64,000 bases of DNA from Desulfuromonadaceae bacterium. GTDB lineage: Bacteria; Desulfobacterota; Desulfuromonadia; Geobacterales; Pseudopelobacteraceae. A program made the position numbers and the translations under genes. Numbering within the stretch: the first letter of the stretch is position 1; every line of letters starts with the position of its first letter. This document shows positions 26,269 to 35,950 of this stretch, in pieces. The notes beneath the pieces were generated by a model. That model worked only from the letters and a program-made list of their open reading frames with translations. It searched no databases and was not told where the DNA came from. The stretch lies in NCBI GenBank assembly GCA_028687585.1, contig JAQTZV010000011.1, positions 62,001 through 126,000 of the forward strand, written 5' to 3'.

Positions 26269-27354
26269 TCAGCTTTTCATCTTAACAGAAGCCGTGACGG
26301 CAGTAACGACTTCGTCAACGGTGATATCACGCATGCATTGGGCATGTATCGAACAGGGTGGAGTGGTTCCGAAGGTGGTACATGGCGAGCACGGTAATTC
26401 CTTGTTGATCACTATATCCTGATCTCCCTGCGGAGCCCACTTTTTGGCCCTTCCAGGGCCAAAGAGCGATACCGTCGGCTTGCCCAGACCCACTGCAATA
26501 TGCAGCACTCCTGAATCGCCGCTCAGCAGCACAACACTCTGCTGAATAACGGCCGCAGTTTCCGACAGCGAAGTCGCCCCGGCAAGATTAAGTCCCAATC
26601 CTCGGGCAGTAATGACATCTCCCTGCTGGCGGTCTTCTTTCCCCCCCACAACAACCATCGTGATTCCAAGAACTGACAGCACTTCGCCGACACACCGAAA
26701 ACGCTCCGCCCCCCAACGGCGCTCATGGATGCTGGCCCCTGGAAAGAGCACAACAAACGGCTGGTCATTGAGCGGCGCCAACAATTCGGCAGCTTTGGTA
26801 ATGGCAGCCTCCGGGAGAAACAAGAACGGAGCCGCCAACTCCACACTCCCCGCTTCAATCCTCAACGCTGTCAGGAGGCGGGAAAAACTGACAGACTCAT
26901 AGTCATCATGACAATAGGGTACTGTTTGGGTAAACATCCGGCGTCGCCCGTTTGTATCAAAACCGATCTTGACCGGCGCCGCTACAAACCGCGCCACTAC
27001 AGCGGACAGGTGGTGCCACTGTTCGGTATCGATCACGACATCATAACGGCCGCCCAGCGCCTGTAGAAACTCACGTGGATGATCGTAACAGAGCAGTTTG
27101 TCCACTCCGGGAATCAGCGAAAAAATGCCGGTGTTGCGTTTCTCAGCCAGTATTGTGATATGGGCAGACGGAAAGGATTTTTTTAGAGAATTAATTGCAG
27201 GTGCAAGCAGTACCGCATCACCGATACCGCCGGGACGGATGAGGAGGAGTGAAGTTACTGTAGAAGGAGCTTGTAAGCGCAAAGGTGCGGGAAAAACGGA
27301 CGCTGCAATTCGCCCAAGTGCCGAATCAATCAGCTTCATCACGCGTATATTCAT
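26269..27354 (-). CDS. Glycosyltransferase family 9 (heptosyltransferase-like)
   Basis: 361 residues with the GT-B fold of ADP-heptose:LPS heptosyltransferases. RPGGIGDAVLLAPAI is the N-terminal nucleotide-sugar motif, LFPGASIHERRWG the inter-domain motif and SGDSGVLHIAVGLGKPTVS the C-terminal donor-binding motif. It probably adds heptose or a related sugar to the LPS core or to O-antigen on the cytoplasmic face. It is the last gene of the leftward locus and overlaps the mutase gene by four bases. Confidence 0.85.
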   Translation of the reverse strand: MNIRVMKLIDSALGRIAASVFPAPLRLQAPSTVTSLLLIRPGGIGDAVLLAPAINSLKKSFPSAHITILAEKRNTGIFSLIPGVDKLLCYDHPREFLQALGGRYDVVIDTEQWHHLSAVVARFVAAPVKIGFDTNGRRRMFTQTVPYCHDDYESVSFSRLLTALRIEAGSVELAAPFLFLPEAAITKAAELLAPLNDQPFVVLFPGASIHERRWGAERFRCVGEVLSVLGITMVVVGGKEDRQQGDVITARGLGLNLAGATSLSETAAVIQQSVVLLSGDSGVLHIAVGLGKPTVSLFGPGRAKKWAPQGDQDIVINKELPCSPCTTFGTTPPCSIHAQCMRDITVDEVVTAVTASVKMKS

Positions 27355-28706
27355 CCAACGGCACCGCTCAGAGTACTCTCTTCAGTTCCGTTCAGCAGGC
27401 GATCAACGACCTCCACCCCCTGCATGAAAGAATGGTCCATGTTACCGACTTCATATTTCCAGGCGCCGAACCGCCCACGGGAAAAGATCAATTTTGATTC
27501 CATGTACGGCTGAATTGCAGCAAGCGCCTTGTCACGGCCTAATGTCGGCACCGGATAGGAGTAGGGAATATCGATGAGATAACGACCGGCAATACGCTCC
27601 ATCTGTTCTGCAACAATCAAACCGCTGGCAACCAGTCCCTGAAGTGAGTCTTCAATAATTCTGGTCTTATCCTCCGGCTTATGTGATGAATAGGTAGACT
27701 CACACATCAACGAAAAATACCGATCAGTATTTCCCTCGGGTACATTGAAACGTGAATAATTGTGAAAGTTGGTCACCCGGTAGAACGGGGCGTTGCTTTC
27801 CGGGAAATACATCCAGCACTTGGAATCATCACGCGTTCCTTCAAACCCAAGCCCGGCAATCAGTCCACTGTTATGAACAAGATCACCGGAAACATCTACA
27901 AGCGACTCAGGTATTTTACGGCATTTTGATACCAACAGGTCAAGTGGAGATGTATTGATCAGAATATCATACCTCTCAATCCGGTCATTTGAAAACGTCA
28001 CCAACTTCCGGTCCAGATCAATTTCAGTCATCTCATGCTGCAGATGTATTTTTTCATGCAAGGGCTTGGCAATGCCTTCGTAAATAGCCCCCGTACCACC
28101 ATGTTTCGGAAAGCGAAACACGCTATTCGGCCCCCAGCTCAGATCATCACACTCCTCGGCAATGTTGCGTTCTATACGGGTCAGGTCGACGACACTCACT
28201 CGCTCGGCGATCCAGGATTTGCTCATAGATTCCAGCGGCACGCCCCACACTTTACGGTTATAAGGTTCCATGAAGCACTTGACGATGCCACGGCCAAAGA
28301 CCGTATCCATCCACTCCCTGAAATTGGCTGCTGAATCGGGAGAACCCTGCAATTCACGCAACCCGGAAACACATTCCTGGAGCGCATCATCCGGAAGATA
28401 TCTGACATTATTCTGAAAAGGGTACGGCACCCAACGCTGCAGAATTCGAACCCAGCTTTCCCGTTGATGTTCGTAATAGTCCTCTCCAAGAGCATCAGTT
28501 ACCGCCTTGTCGAAGTACTCATAATGGGAAAAGAGGACGTGGCCACCAACATCCCAGGTGAACCCGTTACCATCAAGAAATGATGTGGAGAGGCCACCGA
28601 CGTAGTCGTTACGTTCAAATATCTGCCAGTCCGTATGGCCAAGTTTATTGAGATGATAGGCGGCGCCCAGGCCACAGGGGCCGGCGCCGAGGATGAGGAA
28701 TTTCAT
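27351..28706 (-). CDS. FAD-dependent UDP-galactopyranose mutase, eukaryote-like type
   Basis: 451 residues. The N-terminal dinucleotide motif GAGPCGLGAAYHL and GGLSTSF bind FAD. WVPYPFQNN and GRFGAWKYEVGNMDHSF closely resemble fungal/protozoan UDP-galactopyranose mutases, and bacterial Glf proteins differ more. Such enzymes convert UDP-galactopyranose to UDP-galactofuranose. A protoporphyrinogen-oxidase-like amine oxidase with another sugar substrate is the alternative. It sits beside a GT2 that could use UDP-Galf. Confidence 0.65.
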   Translation of the reverse strand: MKFLILGAGPCGLGAAYHLNKLGHTDWQIFERNDYVGGLSTSFLDGNGFTWDVGGHVLFSHYEYFDKAVTDALGEDYYEHQRESWVRILQRWVPYPFQNNVRYLPDDALQECVSGLRELQGSPDSAANFREWMDTVFGRGIVKCFMEPYNRKVWGVPLESMSKSWIAERVSVVDLTRIERNIAEECDDLSWGPNSVFRFPKHGGTGAIYEGIAKPLHEKIHLQHEMTEIDLDRKLVTFSNDRIERYDILINTSPLDLLVSKCRKIPESLVDVSGDLVHNSGLIAGLGFEGTRDDSKCWMYFPESNAPFYRVTNFHNYSRFNVPEGNTDRYFSLMCESTYSSHKPEDKTRIIEDSLQGLVASGLIVAEQMERIAGRYLIDIPYSYPVPTLGRDKALAAIQPYMESKLIFSRGRFGAWKYEVGNMDHSFMQGVEVVDRLLNGTEESTLSGAVG

Positions 28707-28723
28707 GGCTTATTATGTCCTTC

Positions 28724-30160
28724 CTATAACTTTCCCGATTTTATGGCCTGGCACGACGCAAGAACTCGGGGCAGATGCACAAGGGCCAAAATCCTGCCAA
28801 CTACAATAGCAACGGGGATCTTCCACAGTGTGCCAGGAGATACCCTGCATTCCCTGAACGATCCATCCCATCGGTCGAACTGCACATTTCTCCGCACCAG
28901 GAAGGCAAATGGCAACGGCAACCGTTCTCCGGCAGTAACGCCGCACGTAAAACGGCCCACCATGATTGCTATCGCGGTTTTGAAACCGGCAGTAAATCTC
29001 TCCCGAAACAAGTCATAGGTAATAACGGCATCAATGCCCGGAAAATTGTAAATAGCAGCTCGGTCGGCAGAAACGACAATCGTGATCGAAGCCACCGCCC
29101 ATGAAGATTTAATACTCTTGACGGCAGCAGCAACATCCTCAAAAGAACCAACAGCAAAGAGCAGCACACGATCGAATCGTTGAAAATAGTCCTTACGTGC
29201 CATCTCCCCAGTTGCAACACTCCCAAGACCCCGAAACGATGTCCCGGATTTCCCGAAGCGCAACGCGATAAAATCATCTCCGGCAGCCCTGAGATGCCTG
29301 GCAGCATGATTATGCCCAAGCAACGCAAGATACCGACACAAAGTCAGATAGTTGCCCATGATAGTGAATGCCGCCACTGCCAGCGCAACACCACTACGGT
29401 ATTTCGCCTGAAACAGGAGTGAATTCCGAAAGTTATAATAAGACACCGCAGGACTGTAGCCTTTTTCCGCTACATGGAATACCGGTGCATCGAGAACAGC
29501 CACGACCCTGTGCCCATCATTGCGTATCTGCGTACAATAATCGATATCGTCCCAATGGAGAAAATATCGCTCATCCATGAGACCGACCCGCCGCACCACA
29601 CTCTCGCGAATCAACGCCGAACACGCTGCGACGCTGTCCACATCAAACACTCTTGGCCCTTTATACGTGTTCAACCTGTTATAGCGAAGACAAGGCTCAG
29701 AGGTACCGGTTCGCCAGCCAATAGTAGCCCCGGCCTCAACTATCAGTTCGTGATCCTCAATACTCATAATGCAGGAACCGGCAGCCCCAATAGAATGATC
29801 ATCCTCCATAATGTTTACCAGGCTACTCAGCGTACCGGGCAAAACTTCAGCATCATTGTCGAGCAGCCACAGATAATCTTGGCGGAGAGAGCGAAGAGCA
29901 TAATCCATCCCCGCATTAAACCCGCCAGTACCTCCCATATTTTCATGGTTTTCCAGAAGGACGACATCCAAATCATGCTCTCTGATAGCCTGCACGGAAC
30001 CGTCAGTTGACGCATTATCGACAACAACAATATTCCGGTTTACATAATCAATAGTGAGCAGGGAATCGAATAGATTGAGTACATACTCCCGCTTGTTCCA
30101 GTTGACAATCACAATAGTAACCCATGGTTCGGGCGCTGCCGGAGTAGTCGCGACACTCAC
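28724..30160 (-). CDS. Glycosyltransferase family 2, candidate galactofuranosyl- or rhamnosyltransferase
   Basis: 478 residues. The GT-A core has VTIVIVNWNKREYV at the N-terminus, VVDNASTDGS, GGTGGFNAGMDYAL and the metal-binding DNDAE; DERYFLHWDDIDYC is the acceptor-side motif typical of rhamnosyl/galactofuranosyl GT2 enzymes. The C-terminal 180 residues are unusual and not assigned. The start is a GTG overlapping the upstream gene by four bases. Proximity to the mutase suggests galactofuranose as donor sugar, an inference. Confidence 0.75.
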   Translation of the reverse strand: MSVATTPAAPEPWVTIVIVNWNKREYVLNLFDSLLTIDYVNRNIVVVDNASTDGSVQAIREHDLDVVLLENHENMGGTGGFNAGMDYALRSLRQDYLWLLDNDAEVLPGTLSSLVNIMEDDHSIGAAGSCIMSIEDHELIVEAGATIGWRTGTSEPCLRYNRLNTYKGPRVFDVDSVAACSALIRESVVRRVGLMDERYFLHWDDIDYCTQIRNDGHRVVAVLDAPVFHVAEKGYSPAVSYYNFRNSLLFQAKYRSGVALAVAAFTIMGNYLTLCRYLALLGHNHAARHLRAAGDDFIALRFGKSGTSFRGLGSVATGEMARKDYFQRFDRVLLFAVGSFEDVAAAVKSIKSSWAVASITIVVSADRAAIYNFPGIDAVITYDLFRERFTAGFKTAIAIMVGRFTCGVTAGERLPLPFAFLVRRNVQFDRWDGSFRECRVSPGTLWKIPVAIVVGRILALVHLPRVLASCQAIKSGKL

Positions 30161-31557
30161 CGGTTATCTCCTTGCATGGCAATCGCCTCTTCATAACAAT
30201 GCAGAACCATCGCAAGGTGCTCATTGCCATTGGCAATCAATCGACTGCGATTTTTAAGAATCCAGTCGTTCAAAGGAACAACACTATTGGGATTTACAAT
30301 TATTTGCTCCATGATTCCGGCAAGTTCCTCCGCAGTACAACTTTTATTTACCCAACCAGAGAAGCCCTCAATAGTATAATCGACGATACCACCACGTCGG
30401 TTCCCGATCACCGGAATCCCTTTTGCCAAGAACTCAGTACCCACGTAACCATATACCTCTTCGCACAAAGACGGGATGATACCGACATCCACATCGTTCA
30501 GCATCCAGTCTAGTTCATCCCTTGTGTATTTACCCCGCCACCTCACTGAAGTAGAGGCATTTATGGCGCGTCTGTACGGCCGATAAACATCGCCAAAAAC
30601 ATCAAGATGAAACTTGCCCTCATAACCGCGTTCACGGAGAATAGCCACACAGTCGCGAATCAGCTCTGCTCCCTTGTATGGCGCCAGCGCACCATTCAAG
30701 GTTGCAAACCGGACAGGAAGATCAATCGTTTGCATTCGTCTCGCGGTAAGGCGCTCTATGTGAGACAGTGACGAGTGCACAACCCTGATGTTACCGAGAC
30801 CGGTCCTTTCCTCGTAAATCTGCTTAGTGCGGTTGGACTGGGCAATGATGACGTCAACGTCCCTCAGTCGAGCAATGTTTCCCGAACGACGATCACGGTA
30901 AATTACCTTCATATCCTCCTCAGAATGACGAACGCTCTTGACTGCCAGCAGCCGATCGAACGCATATCTCGCCAGTAGAGGAATGGAATACAGCCATTTT
31001 GAACCGCCCCTGGTAGTAACGGTCCGCAACCTGTCTCTTAGTCCCCAGTCCGTACCTTGCCGACAACACTCTACACAACCGTCACCAGTAATGTCACAGC
31101 ACAGACTGCTCCCAATGCGGTAAAGATTCAGGGTCGGACACAGCGGAAAATAGTCATGGAGAGTCAGCACCAACGGCAGGCACCGCTGCTTGCAGATATC
31201 GATCAGAGTGAAAGGGAGTCCTGCCAGTTCATGAATATGGATGACTTCCGGCCTGAACTCTTCAACTGTCTGGCTGAAATAACGTTCGGAGAGTGGTTCC
31301 CCCAATTCCTTTTCAGCAGGAAAAGTTCCTCGATTCCCCAAGTGCACCAGCGGCGGATTGCGAATCTCGTACCTGCGGAGACCCGCTTGTGACCAGATAG
31401 CCAATGATGACTCGCCCCAAAGACCCCGGCGGCCGGGGAAAAACGCTGCAACATCGTGCCCCCTGGCCGCCTGGGACTGCATGATATTGTCGACATACAT
31501 CACCAGCCCACCCTCACGCCAGGGCGAAAATCCCCACAGTACATGAAGGATTCTCAT
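30157..31557 (-). CDS. Glycosyltransferase family 4
   Basis: 466 residues, GT-B fold. MRILHVLWGFSPWREGGLV is the N-terminal start, a cysteine-rich insertion (SSLCCDITGDGCVECC) follows at about 150-165, and the C-terminal donor site has GIIPSLCEEVYGYVGTEFLAKG-like sequence with the conserved E-x7-E pattern. The Cys-rich segment is seen in a subset of GT4 enzymes of O-antigen loci, possibly metal binding. Overlaps the next gene by four bases. Confidence 0.78.
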   Translation of the reverse strand: MRILHVLWGFSPWREGGLVMYVDNIMQSQAARGHDVAAFFPGRRGLWGESSLAIWSQAGLRRYEIRNPPLVHLGNRGTFPAEKELGEPLSERYFSQTVEEFRPEVIHIHELAGLPFTLIDICKQRCLPLVLTLHDYFPLCPTLNLYRIGSSLCCDITGDGCVECCRQGTDWGLRDRLRTVTTRGGSKWLYSIPLLARYAFDRLLAVKSVRHSEEDMKVIYRDRRSGNIARLRDVDVIIAQSNRTKQIYEERTGLGNIRVVHSSLSHIERLTARRMQTIDLPVRFATLNGALAPYKGAELIRDCVAILRERGYEGKFHLDVFGDVYRPYRRAINASTSVRWRGKYTRDELDWMLNDVDVGIIPSLCEEVYGYVGTEFLAKGIPVIGNRRGGIVDYTIEGFSGWVNKSCTAEELAGIMEQIIVNPNSVVPLNDWILKNRSRLIANGNEHLAMVLHCYEEAIAMQGDNR

Positions 31558-32420
31558 GGCAGGCGACCTGGATTTTGCCCGTGACCATCGGTGTAGCCAA
31601 GCAAGCGCTTCAACCTGGGCAACAGCAGGTTAAAGATCCTGGTGTCAGTGATAAATCCGAGCCGCTGTTCGAAAAAATCCAGCTTGGCAGCTATCCGATC
31701 CAGATTCTTCCGAGCCTGCGCATCGCCGCCATGTCGCATGATCACAAATGCCGCATCAACCTCACTGAGATATTTATCGCGCTTCGTTTTTGCTGCGGCA
31801 TGCACCAAGCTTTTCGAGAAAAGAGTATCAGTCAGTTCAAAGTTGAAGTTCTGTGCTATCTTAAACCAGAGATCGAGGTCCATGGCAAAATTGATCGACT
31901 CATCAAGCCCTCCTGCCCGTTCCCAGGCTGTACGCGTAAAAAAGCAGGAGGGCTGCATGAAGTGAAACAACTCCAGCCAATCATACAGAGAACGGTAGGT
32001 AACCGGTGCGGGAGTTTTGTGCATCAAGACCCTGCCATAACGGTCAACGTAGTCGCCGGCACCGATAAAAGCCCCGGCAGCAGGGTTAAGCCGATACATC
32101 TCCGCCACGGCGTGCAACGCACCCTCCGCCAGACAATCATCGGAGTTGACCCAGCCGAAAAGCTCCCCGGTAGCACGCTGCAATCCTTTGTTGATGGCAT
32201 TGCTCTGCCCGGTATCCGGCTCGCTGACCCAATAGGCGATTTGGGATTCATAGCGGCGGATACTGTCGATGCTGCAGTCGCGGCTGTCACCATCAATGAC
32301 AAGGTATTCCAGGTTGGGATAGTTCTGGGAGAGTACCGAGACAATCGTTTTTTCCAGATAAATGCCCTGATTATACGAAGGAGTCACGATCGATATTTTC
32401 GGAAAAAAGCGAGAGACCAC
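31554..32420 (-). CDS. Glycosyltransferase family 2
   Basis: 288 residues. KISIVTPSYNQGIYLEKTI opens the GT-A fold; LVIDGDSRDCS, EPDTGQSNAINKGL and the metal-binding SDD of GWVNSDDCL follow. Starts at GTG directly after the stop of the gene before it. A soluble enzyme acting at the cytoplasmic membrane face; the sugar is not predictable. Confidence 0.82.
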   Translation of the reverse strand: MVSRFFPKISIVTPSYNQGIYLEKTIVSVLSQNYPNLEYLVIDGDSRDCSIDSIRRYESQIAYWVSEPDTGQSNAINKGLQRATGELFGWVNSDDCLAEGALHAVAEMYRLNPAAGAFIGAGDYVDRYGRVLMHKTPAPVTYRSLYDWLELFHFMQPSCFFTRTAWERAGGLDESINFAMDLDLWFKIAQNFNFELTDTLFSKSLVHAAAKTKRDKYLSEVDAAFVIMRHGGDAQARKNLDRIAAKLDFFEQRLGFITDTRIFNLLLPRLKRLLGYTDGHGQNPGRLP

Positions 32421-33614
32421 CTACGGCTCCTTCCAGCAGTGCGACAACACGTCATAGTCGTGGAAAATCCGCTCAAGGACACGCCAATAATCTGCCGACG
32501 TCCACGACGCGACCAGGTACTTTCCCTGGGCTATCTTTTTCTGGACTGTCACCTTGTCCGTTTTGATTAATCGCAAAGCTGCCACCAGCGTAGCAGAATC
32601 GTTAAGGTCAAACAAAAATGCAGCATCGCCCACCTGGTCACGCAATCCTGGTAGATTCGGATAACAGACGGGACAACCGGCCTGAAAAGCCTCAAGCGGC
32701 GGAATATTAGTCGGTCCAAAATAGGTTGGCATCACCAGAGCAAGAGCCTGACGGTAAAGAGAATACATTTCCGCACGATCAACGAAGCCAATGTGGTGAA
32801 TAAATTCCGCGATCCCAAGATGACGGGCCTGCCGAAGCACTGATGCGAGGTTTCCCTTGTCCGATCCGGAAAACACCGCATGCACCGGTTCCCCCTGCTC
32901 GAACAAGGTTTTCACAACGTCAAGAATATAACCATGATTCTTATGCGGCCAAAACTGGGCTGGATAAAAGATGTACTCTCCGTCCAAACGGTAGACACTC
33001 CTGACATTTGTGCTGCCATCCCCTTCCTGCATGCTGAGATCGGAGAGAAACGGCAGTACTGCAATCCTCTCCCCGTCGAGTCGATACCTGCTCAGGAGAT
33101 TATCCCTTCCGGCCTGAGAATCGACAATTATGGCAACAGCTTTGGGCAGCGCTTGTGAAAAGAGCAGTTCTCTCGCTTCGAACTCCCCCCCAAAATTCAC
33201 CTCCGGAAACTCGACCCGGTCAAGATGGCACAGATCCCATACAGAAAATACATAGTTATGATACCTAATATCCAGTGCCAGCGAAGATGGCGCAGAAAAA
33301 AACACCAGATCAATAGCATGTAAAGAGAGTATCCTGTCCAGAGGAGAAGCAGGCCAGGGCAGCGATCTGGCAGGAACCAGTAAGGATTTGATGCGGTGCA
33401 GTCCAAACCGCAACCGATCGATGAGAGAAAAGTCTAGCAGTATTGCCTGAATACCCCGATGAGCCAGCAGCGCCACATGCTCTCCTTGGGTAACGAAAAA
33501 CATAAATTCCCAGCGTGCATCATTATGTTCGCTCAAGAGGTCGACCAGCGCCAGTTCATGACTGAACCCGCCACCGGCCTGAAGGCCGCTTTGCAGAATA
33601 ACCCCAATTCTCAT
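32421..33614 (-). CDS. Glycosyltransferase family 4
   Basis: 397 residues. Glycine-rich N-terminus (LQAGGGFSHELAL), FYPAQFWPHKNH linking to the C-terminal Rossmann domain, and MPTYFGPTNIPPLEAFQAGCPV, the GT4 donor-phosphate-binding motif. Joined to its neighbours without gaps: its start overlaps the methyltransferase stop by one base. Confidence 0.82.
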   Translation of the reverse strand: MRIGVILQSGLQAGGGFSHELALVDLLSEHNDARWEFMFFVTQGEHVALLAHRGIQAILLDFSLIDRLRFGLHRIKSLLVPARSLPWPASPLDRILSLHAIDLVFFSAPSSLALDIRYHNYVFSVWDLCHLDRVEFPEVNFGGEFEARELLFSQALPKAVAIIVDSQAGRDNLLSRYRLDGERIAVLPFLSDLSMQEGDGSTNVRSVYRLDGEYIFYPAQFWPHKNHGYILDVVKTLFEQGEPVHAVFSGSDKGNLASVLRQARHLGIAEFIHHIGFVDRAEMYSLYRQALALVMPTYFGPTNIPPLEAFQAGCPVCYPNLPGLRDQVGDAAFLFDLNDSATLVAALRLIKTDKVTVQKKIAQGKYLVASWTSADYWRVLERIFHDYDVLSHCWKEP

Positions 33615-34387
33615 TACAGTTTCCGCGCCAGGCAGATAATATTCCAGGAAGCAGCATCCGGAGGGTCAAATGTCAGCCACCGGTAGCAGTGTGCCGGCTC
33701 GAATCCGGCCTGTTTGAGGAACAACTGAATTTCAGGCACAAAAAGATATCTCATTCGGTGACATTCGTGCAGCACCGAAAAAGTGTCTGACGCTTTGTCC
33801 CGAATATGCACCTCGAAGTTAACATCAACGCAATTAAGTTCGTGATGCATTTTGGGCTCGGCAATCCGAATCACACCGAGACAGTCATCCTCCAGCCGTT
33901 TGACTCGCACTGCCGGAGGGTCGACAAGAACTCCGGGACCGTACCAGCAATCGAAAATCAGCAGGCCACCCGGTTGGAGATGCGCGCAGGCAGTAGCAAA
34001 AAATGCCGCAAGATCGTCATTGGTCGCCTGATAGCTGATAACGTGAAACAGAGCTGTCACCGTTTCAAAGATCCGGCCAATCCTTACACTGCGAATATCA
34101 CCCTTAACAAAACTGGGGCTCTGCGCACCGGCAGACAAAGATGCCCCACGGAGGCGGGCAGCAACCAGCATCTCATCAGATAGATCTACGCCGGTAATGC
34201 CGTAACCAAGCTGTGCCAGTTCAAAATCATGGCTGCCGGTACCGCATCCAAGATTCAGAACCGAGCCAGTCCCCTGGCCATGGCGCTGAATAAGTTCATG
34301 CACATAGCGAGCTTCGGCAGCGTAATCCTTGTCCTTGTAAAGCAGATTGTAGTACCGGGCATACTGACCAAAAATAGTCTCGCTCAT
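33614..34387 (-). CDS. Class I SAM-dependent methyltransferase
   Basis: 257 residues. Motif I LNLGCGTGSHDFEL, GVDLSDEML (motif II) and FDCWYGPG after LQPGGLLI are in the expected order. The protein begins MSETIFGQYARYYNLLY, like small O-antigen or sugar methyltransferases. It lies directly after the aminotransferase (four-base overlap), so an amino sugar precursor or its N/O position is a reasonable target. Confidence 0.78.
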   Translation of the reverse strand: MSETIFGQYARYYNLLYKDKDYAAEARYVHELIQRHGQGTGSVLNLGCGTGSHDFELAQLGYGITGVDLSDEMLVAARLRGASLSAGAQSPSFVKGDIRSVRIGRIFETVTALFHVISYQATNDDLAAFFATACAHLQPGGLLIFDCWYGPGVLVDPPAVRVKRLEDDCLGVIRIAEPKMHHELNCVDVNFEVHIRDKASDTFSVLHECHRMRYLFVPEIQLFLKQAGFEPAHCYRWLTFDPPDAASWNIICLARKL

Positions 34388-35502
34388 GCAAGTACCTCGT
34401 GTACCGCAGCAGCGACTATCTCCATCTGCCGCTCGGTCAAGGCCATGCCGCTGGGGAGATACAGGCCGCGCCTGGCAAGTCTCTCTGCAACCGGATGAAC
34501 ATCCCCGGTGAACAGTCCCATCTTCCTGAAGACCGGCTGTTCGTGCATCGGCCAGAAAAACGGCCTTGTACCGATCCCCCGTGCGCCCAGACGTTTCATC
34601 ATCCCCTCGGCATCAAACGTCACGTCATTATCCAATAACAGGCCGTAAACCCAATAGATACTCTCGGCAAAACCGGTTCGTGCAACCGGCAGCTGCACGT
34701 GAGACACTCCCCTGAAAAGCTCGTTATACCTGTTCCCCATGACCCGCTTGCGCATAACAAATTCATCCAGCCGCTCCAACTGTGCCAAACCCATCGCTGC
34801 CTGCAGGTTGGTCATACGGTAATTCCAACCAAGTTCTTCATGAACAAACCTTTTATTCGCCTGAAAGCACAGGTTTCGCAAGCTCCTGCAGCGCTCGGCA
34901 AGGTTGCTGTCGTTGCAAACCAGCATACCCCCTTCACCTGTAGTGATATGCTTGTTCGGATAAAAACTGAAGGTGCTGATATCGCCAAAGCTTCCGCACG
35001 GCCTGCCGTTGTAAGTCTGACCGTGCATCTCGGCAGCATCCTCAATTATTTTCAGGCCATGACGACCGGCAAGCTCAAGCAGAGGAGCCATATCAACCGG
35101 AAGACCATAGATATGAACCATCATAATGGCCCTGGTTCTAGGAGTTATCTTCTCAGCAACCTGACTGACATCCATATTCCAGGTCAACGGATCAGCATCG
35201 ACCAATACCGGATGTGCGCCGGCACGAACAACAGCAGCTGCGCAGGAAATGATGGTAAATGCCGGCAGAATCACCTCATCTCCCGGCCCCAAGCCAAGAG
35301 CCTGGACAGCGATATCCAGTGCGCCTGATCCGTTTGCAACCGCAATACCATGCTCACGCTCTACCCGCCCGGAAAATTTCTCCTCAAACAGTGGCACAAA
35401 CGGGCCCTCGGACGAAATCCAGCCGGTATCGATGCATTCCATCAGATACTTTTTCTCGTTACCATTCAGTAGCGGTTCATTTACCGGAATAAAACTACTC
35501 AT
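34384..35502 (-). CDS. DegT/DnrJ/EryC1/StrS-family sugar aminotransferase
   Basis: 372 residues, PLP-dependent. The Schiff-base lysine is in FYPNKHITTGEGG, preceded by SFGDISTFS; VANGSGALDIAVQALGLG and EDAAEMHGQTYNG are typical of perosamine-synthetase-type enzymes (GDP- or UDP-4-keto-6-deoxysugar aminotransfer). It should make an amino sugar for the polysaccharide. Overlaps the cupin gene by eight bases. Confidence 0.85.
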   Translation of the reverse strand: MSSFIPVNEPLLNGNEKKYLMECIDTGWISSEGPFVPLFEEKFSGRVEREHGIAVANGSGALDIAVQALGLGPGDEVILPAFTIISCAAAVVRAGAHPVLVDADPLTWNMDVSQVAEKITPRTRAIMMVHIYGLPVDMAPLLELAGRHGLKIIEDAAEMHGQTYNGRPCGSFGDISTFSFYPNKHITTGEGGMLVCNDSNLAERCRSLRNLCFQANKRFVHEELGWNYRMTNLQAAMGLAQLERLDEFVMRKRVMGNRYNELFRGVSHVQLPVARTGFAESIYWVYGLLLDNDVTFDAEGMMKRLGARGIGTRPFFWPMHEQPVFRKMGLFTGDVHPVAERLARRGLYLPSGMALTERQMEIVAAAVHEVLA

Positions 35503-35935
35503 GGTCCCTCACCACAGCATCGGCAGCGGTAATGCCGACAAATCTGGTCTTATCGGCCTCACCGGCATATGGCCCCTGCTTAATCTCGATCATTTCTATC
35601 TGTTCGAGCGCCTCGAATCCGTGACCGCCAGAAGCTAGCAGGATGACGTCGCCAGCTTCAAGAATTCTGCTCTCCAGGTAAACACGTCTGTTATCGTAAA
35701 AGTCCACCCGCAGCCGGCCGCGTTTCAAAAACAGGACTTCCTGTGTGTACAACACTTCACGCTGAACCTCATTGTGCACATGGGGGTGAATCACCTTCCC
35801 CTCAGGGTGGTTCATATACGCAAGCTGCTGAGAAAATCGATCCGGAGTGAAAAACGTAATCCCTTCGGCGCTGAACCCGCTGCGAACGATAATTGCATAA
35901 ATTGAATCTGCATCGGCGATTTTTTCCAGCATCAA
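35495..35935 (-). CDS. Cupin-fold protein, possible sugar-modifying enzyme
   Basis: 146 residues. HPHVHNEVQREVLYTQEVL supplies cupin motif 1 (two His and Glu), followed by GRLRVDFYD and GDVILLASGGHGFE (motif 2 with His). Small cupins next to DegT aminotransferases are often ketoisomerases or WbuC-like proteins of O-antigen loci; the metal and reaction cannot be told from sequence. Confidence 0.6.
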   Translation of the reverse strand: MMLEKIADADSIYAIIVRSGFSAEGITFFTPDRFSQQLAYMNHPEGKVIHPHVHNEVQREVLYTQEVLFLKRGRLRVDFYDNRRVYLESRILEAGDVILLASGGHGFEALEQIEMIEIKQGPYAGEADKTRFVGITAADAVVRDHE

Positions 35936-35950
35936 TAGACCTCTCTATAA

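Noticed and set aside
31575..32570. 331-codon plus-strand ORF
   Set aside because: Antisense to two glycosyltransferase genes that have clear motifs; shadow frame.
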